Below, in pieces: positions 5,742 to 8,073 of a stretch of 8,073 nucleotides of DNA. Made by a program: the position numbers and the translations under genes. Where the stretch lies: contig CP059261.1 of the NCBI GenBank assembly GCA_013693855.1, forward strand, positions 1,550,762 through 1,558,834, written 5' to 3'. The notes below the pieces were generated by a model that saw only the letters and a list, made by a program, of their open reading frames with translations, searched no databases and was not told the origin of the DNA. Positions within the stretch are counted from its first letter, which is position 1. Each line of letters starts with the position of its first letter. This stretch comes from Micropruina sp. (lineage in GTDB: Bacteria > Actinomycetota > Actinomycetes > Propionibacteriales > Propionibacteriaceae).

Positions 5742-7153
5742 TGGAGTGGTGGAACCCGTTCGCCAAGCTCGGCTCGACGGCGGCCCAGATCGTCACCGAC
5801 GGCTGGACAGCGATGATGCTGAGCTTCTGGAACGCCGGGCTGTGGGTGCTCCGGCTGGTGCTGTCCTGGATGGACCACTGGCTCACCCCTGACCTGTCCT
5901 CGGACGGCCCGGCACACGAGCTGTACCAGGTGACCTACTGGTTCGCCGGCGTTCTGGTGGTCATCCTGCTGCTGGTCCAAATCGGGATCGCGGCCGGCCG
6001 CCGGGACGGCAAGGGTCTCGCGCGGGCCGGGATCGGGTTGGCCCAGTTCCTGATCGTGACCGCGGCCTGGATCGGTTACACCGTCGCGGTCACTGCTGCG
6101 ATGGGTGGCCTGACCCGGGCAACGATGCAGTCCCTGCTGAACGTGACCTCCTGGAACTCCTGGCAGCCCTGGACCGCCTTCGATCCGAAGCAGGTCACGG
6201 ATGCCGCGTTGGCGACCGTGCTGGGCGGGATGGGGCTGTTGGTGTGGATCGCGGCGATCGGGCACCTGCTGGTCATCCTGGCCCGCGACGCGGCGCTGAT
6301 CGTGCTGGTTGCGACCGGGCCGATCGCCGCCGCCGGGCTGGTGAACGAGACGACCCGGGCCTGGTTCTGGAAGGCGTTCCGCTGGTTCCACGCCGCGGTT
6401 GCCTCACCGCTCCTCGTGGTGATCGTGACCGGGGTCGGCATGAAGTTCGCCGAAGGTGTCGCTGCCGGGAAGGCCGGCACGGTGGAGGCCTCGGTCGGAA
6501 CGGTGCTGCCGGCTGCGGTGCTGATCTGCATCGCAGTCATCTCGCCGGTGGCGCTCTTTAAGATGCTGGCCTTCCTCGACCCCGGAACCTCCTCGGGAGC
6601 CTCGATGCGCTCGGGAATGCAGGCCATGGGCGGTCTGCAGGGCCTGCTCAGCGGCAATCCGTCCGCGTCCGCCGGAGACGACACCGCCTCCAGTAGCAGC
6701 GGCAGCCAGTCGGCCGGCGAGGTCAGCGCTGAGGCGGCCACCACGACCCGGGTCGCCGGTGCAGTGCAGCAGGGCGGGTCGTTCCTGGGCCCGATCGGCG
6801 TCGGGCTGGCCGCCGGGCTCGGCGTGATGACAAAGCTCGGCACGCTGGGCACCGCTGTGCTGACCGACGTGACCAATCAGGAGGGCGTGGGTCACAACAC
6901 CTACCAGCCCGACTACCAGGACGGACGCCGCGACGCCGCCGCCCGCGCCAACCGGGAAGCCAACGGCCAGAACACGTCCATCCCCAGCACCGACACCGAC
7001 CCCGGCCCGACCGGCGGCACCCCCGCCACGGGACCGAGCGGGCCCAGCCCGTCCGGCGGAGCCCCGGCGACCACGACAACCGCTGGCAGCGGTGCGGGCG
7101 GGGCCTCGGCGGGCGGTGCGAGCGCGGCCGAGGTGGCCGTCGTTGCCCTGTAG
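5741..7153 (+). CDS. TrbL/VirB6-like polytopic membrane protein of the transfer channel
   Basis: The 470-residue product starts at ATG 5741, overlapping the TGA of the preceding gene (TGATG); the adjacent in-frame GTG at 5738 is the alternative. The frame is open to 5606, but that part lies inside the upstream gene. The N-terminus MEWWNPFAKLGS is followed by about six or seven membrane segments, near residues 23-45, 62-84, 98-121, 157-180, 183-201, 218-235 and 253-275. Several sequences fit the TrbL/VirB6 family (LARDAALIVLVATGPIAAAG at 180-199; RAWFWKAFRWFHAAVASPLL at 206-225; PVALFKMLAFLDPG at 269-282). Residues 285-470 are a long Ser/Thr/Gly/Pro-rich tail interrupted by a glycine-rich hydrophobic stretch near 400. 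In type IV systems this subunit forms part of the inner-membrane channel. Actinobacterial integrative elements carry this gene just before SCO6880-family genes, as here. Confidence 0.93.
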   Translation: MEWWNPFAKLGSTAAQIVTDGWTAMMLSFWNAGLWVLRLVLSWMDHWLTPDLSSDGPAHELYQVTYWFAGVLVVILLLVQIGIAAGRRDGKGLARAGIGLAQFLIVTAAWIGYTVAVTAAMGGLTRATMQSLLNVTSWNSWQPWTAFDPKQVTDAALATVLGGMGLLVWIAAIGHLLVILARDAALIVLVATGPIAAAGLVNETTRAWFWKAFRWFHAAVASPLLVVIVTGVGMKFAEGVAAGKAGTVEASVGTVLPAAVLICIAVISPVALFKMLAFLDPGTSSGASMRSGMQAMGGLQGLLSGNPSASAGDDTASSSSGSQSAGEVSAEAATTTRVAGAVQQGGSFLGPIGVGLAAGLGVMTKLGTLGTAVLTDVTNQEGVGHNTYQPDYQDGRRDAAARANREANGQNTSIPSTDTDPGPTGGTPATGPSGPSPSGGAPATTTTAGSGAGGASAGGASAAEVAVVAL

Positions 7154-7180
7154 GGCGAGTGGAAACGAAAGGACTGTGCG

Positions 7181-8073
7181 GTGGCGACAGTGTATGGCGA
7201 CTACACCCGGGACCGGGTGGGCATGGTGTTCGGCCTGACGCTGGTCCAGCTGGCCGTCCTGGTGGCGGCCGGACTGCCGATGCTGTGGGCGGCATGGACC
7301 GAGCGGTGGGGGCCGGCGGCAGGCCTGGCGCTGGGCTGGGTGGGCCTTCTGGTGCTGGTCGGCGTCCCGGTGCACGGCCGCTCCGCGACCGGATGGCTGC
7401 TGGCTGCGGCCAGCTACGCCGTGGGCGTGGTGTTGCGCTGGAGCCGCTGGCGATCGGCGACGGCCCGAGGTCGCAGCGAGCAGCTCGACAAGGCGGATCT
7501 TCCCGGGATCCTGACCGGCATCGAAGTTCACGACGGTCCGCCGACCGGACCCACCAACACCCGGATCGCACTGATCCAGGACCACGCCAACCGCGTCTGG
7601 GCAGCCACTGCGGCGATCACGCACCCCGGGCTGGCGTTGGCCAACAGCGACGACCGGGACAGCCAGGGCCGCGGACTGGCGACACTGCTGAACGCTGCGG
7701 CCCGGACCGAGCTGATCAGCGAGGTGCAGTTCCTGGTGCGTTCGGTGCCCGACGACGGGGCGGAGCGGCAGCAGTGGCTGGCCGCCCACCGCCCCGACAC
7801 CGCGCCCCGGCTGGCGAGGATGGTGAACGAGCAGATGGCTGCCGTCTTGACGCGGGCCGGTGTCCGTACCGAAGCGTTCGTCACGATCGTGGTCCCTGAG
7901 GCGCGGCTGGCGCGAGAGTCCAAGGAGTTCGGCCGTGGCGTCGACGCCAGAGCGCGAGCCATGACCATGCTGATGGGTGAGGTGGAAGGCCACCTGCGCA
8001 CCGGGCTGCGGGCTCCACGGGTGGAGTGGCTCACCTCCGCGCAGCTGGCGGTCGCGGTCCGCACCGGCTTCGC
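7181..8073 (+). CDS. SCO6880-family membrane protein (partial, runs off right edge)
   Basis: A GTG at 7181 with AAAGGA (7168-7173) 7 bases upstream opens a frame of 297 codons that reaches the window end without a stop. It begins VATVYGDYTRDRVGMVFGLT, then shows two membrane helices at about residues 14-36 and 45-63, plus a hydrophobic segment at 70-87. Residues 105-297 form a soluble domain with recognisable family features, including ATAAITHPGLALANSDDRDS (142-161), LLNAAARTELISEVQFLVRS (169-188) and VEWLTSAQLAVAVRTGF near the end. SCO6880-family proteins are conserved in actinobacterial conjugative elements between the TrbL-like gene and a VirB4-like ATPase; the PrgI-like N-terminus suggests an inner-membrane role in the type IV complex. 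Family members are usually near 500 residues, so roughly 200 are missing. Confidence 0.93.
   Translation, partial: MATVYGDYTRDRVGMVFGLTLVQLAVLVAAGLPMLWAAWTERWGPAAGLALGWVGLLVLVGVPVHGRSATGWLLAAASYAVGVVLRWSRWRSATARGRSEQLDKADLPGILTGIEVHDGPPTGPTNTRIALIQDHANRVWAATAAITHPGLALANSDDRDSQGRGLATLLNAAARTELISEVQFLVRSVPDDGAERQQWLAAHRPDTAPRLARMVNEQMAAVLTRAGVRTEAFVTIVVPEARLARESKEFGRGVDARARAMTMLMGEVEGHLRTGLRAPRVEWLTSAQLAVAVRTGF

Noticed and set aside
6404..7993. Long leftward open frame of 529 codons
   Set aside because: It lies antisense to the TrbL-like and SCO6880-family genes, both clearly coding; the frame is open only because of high GC. Its product is His/Arg/Gly/Gln-rich with no family resemblance.
1..8073. 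tRNA, rRNA, CRISPR arrays, insertion sequences, integrase or attachment site
   Set aside because: None was recognised on either strand; no array-type spaced repeats, transposase motifs or tRNA-like cloverleaf were seen by reading.

Overview
The window looks like chromosomal or integrative-element DNA from a high-GC Gram-positive bacterium (Actinomycetota). Support comes from strong G/C preference at third codon positions, GTG starts, and a right half matching the conjugation gene order of actinobacterial integrative and conjugative elements (TrbL-like protein followed by an SCO6880-family protein). The exact genus cannot be named from the sequence.

The left part (1-2165) is transcribed leftwards and reads as one short operon. 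It starts with a 285-residue protein whose C-terminal half resembles a HEPN-type helical domain. A possible 54-residue protein follows. Last comes a protein running off the left edge (367 residues visible) whose first ~175 residues resemble a restriction-endonuclease-like (PD-(D/E)XK/Mrr-type) domain. This block looks somewhat less GC-rich and has less strict third-position bias than the right half. It is a plausible cargo module, perhaps for defence, but no complete known system is recognised.

The centre (2166-2715) is a divergent intergenic region of about 550 bases. Its right end is dense in short repeats: two abutting 9-bp repeats (GGGGGACAT), a third partial copy, a perfect DnaA-box-like 9-mer, and a perfect 11-bp inverted repeat with a 5-bp spacer. 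This is the likely control region for the rightward operon, and possibly for an origin function.

The right part (2734-8073) is a tightly packed rightward operon: a sigma-region-4-like helix-turn-helix protein, a 63-residue coiled-coil-like protein, a MinD/ParA-like protein whose P-loop has lost its lysines, a 100-residue two-helix membrane protein (VirB2/pilin-like topology), a 277-residue single-span conjugal transfer protein, a 470-residue TrbL/VirB6-like membrane protein, and the first 297 codons of an SCO6880-family membrane protein. Stops and starts overlap or lie a few bases apart at several junctions. Together these encode part of a type IV secretion-type DNA transfer machine, with the first gene as a probable regulator. 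The VirB4-like ATPase, coupling protein and relaxase expected in such clusters are not in the window.
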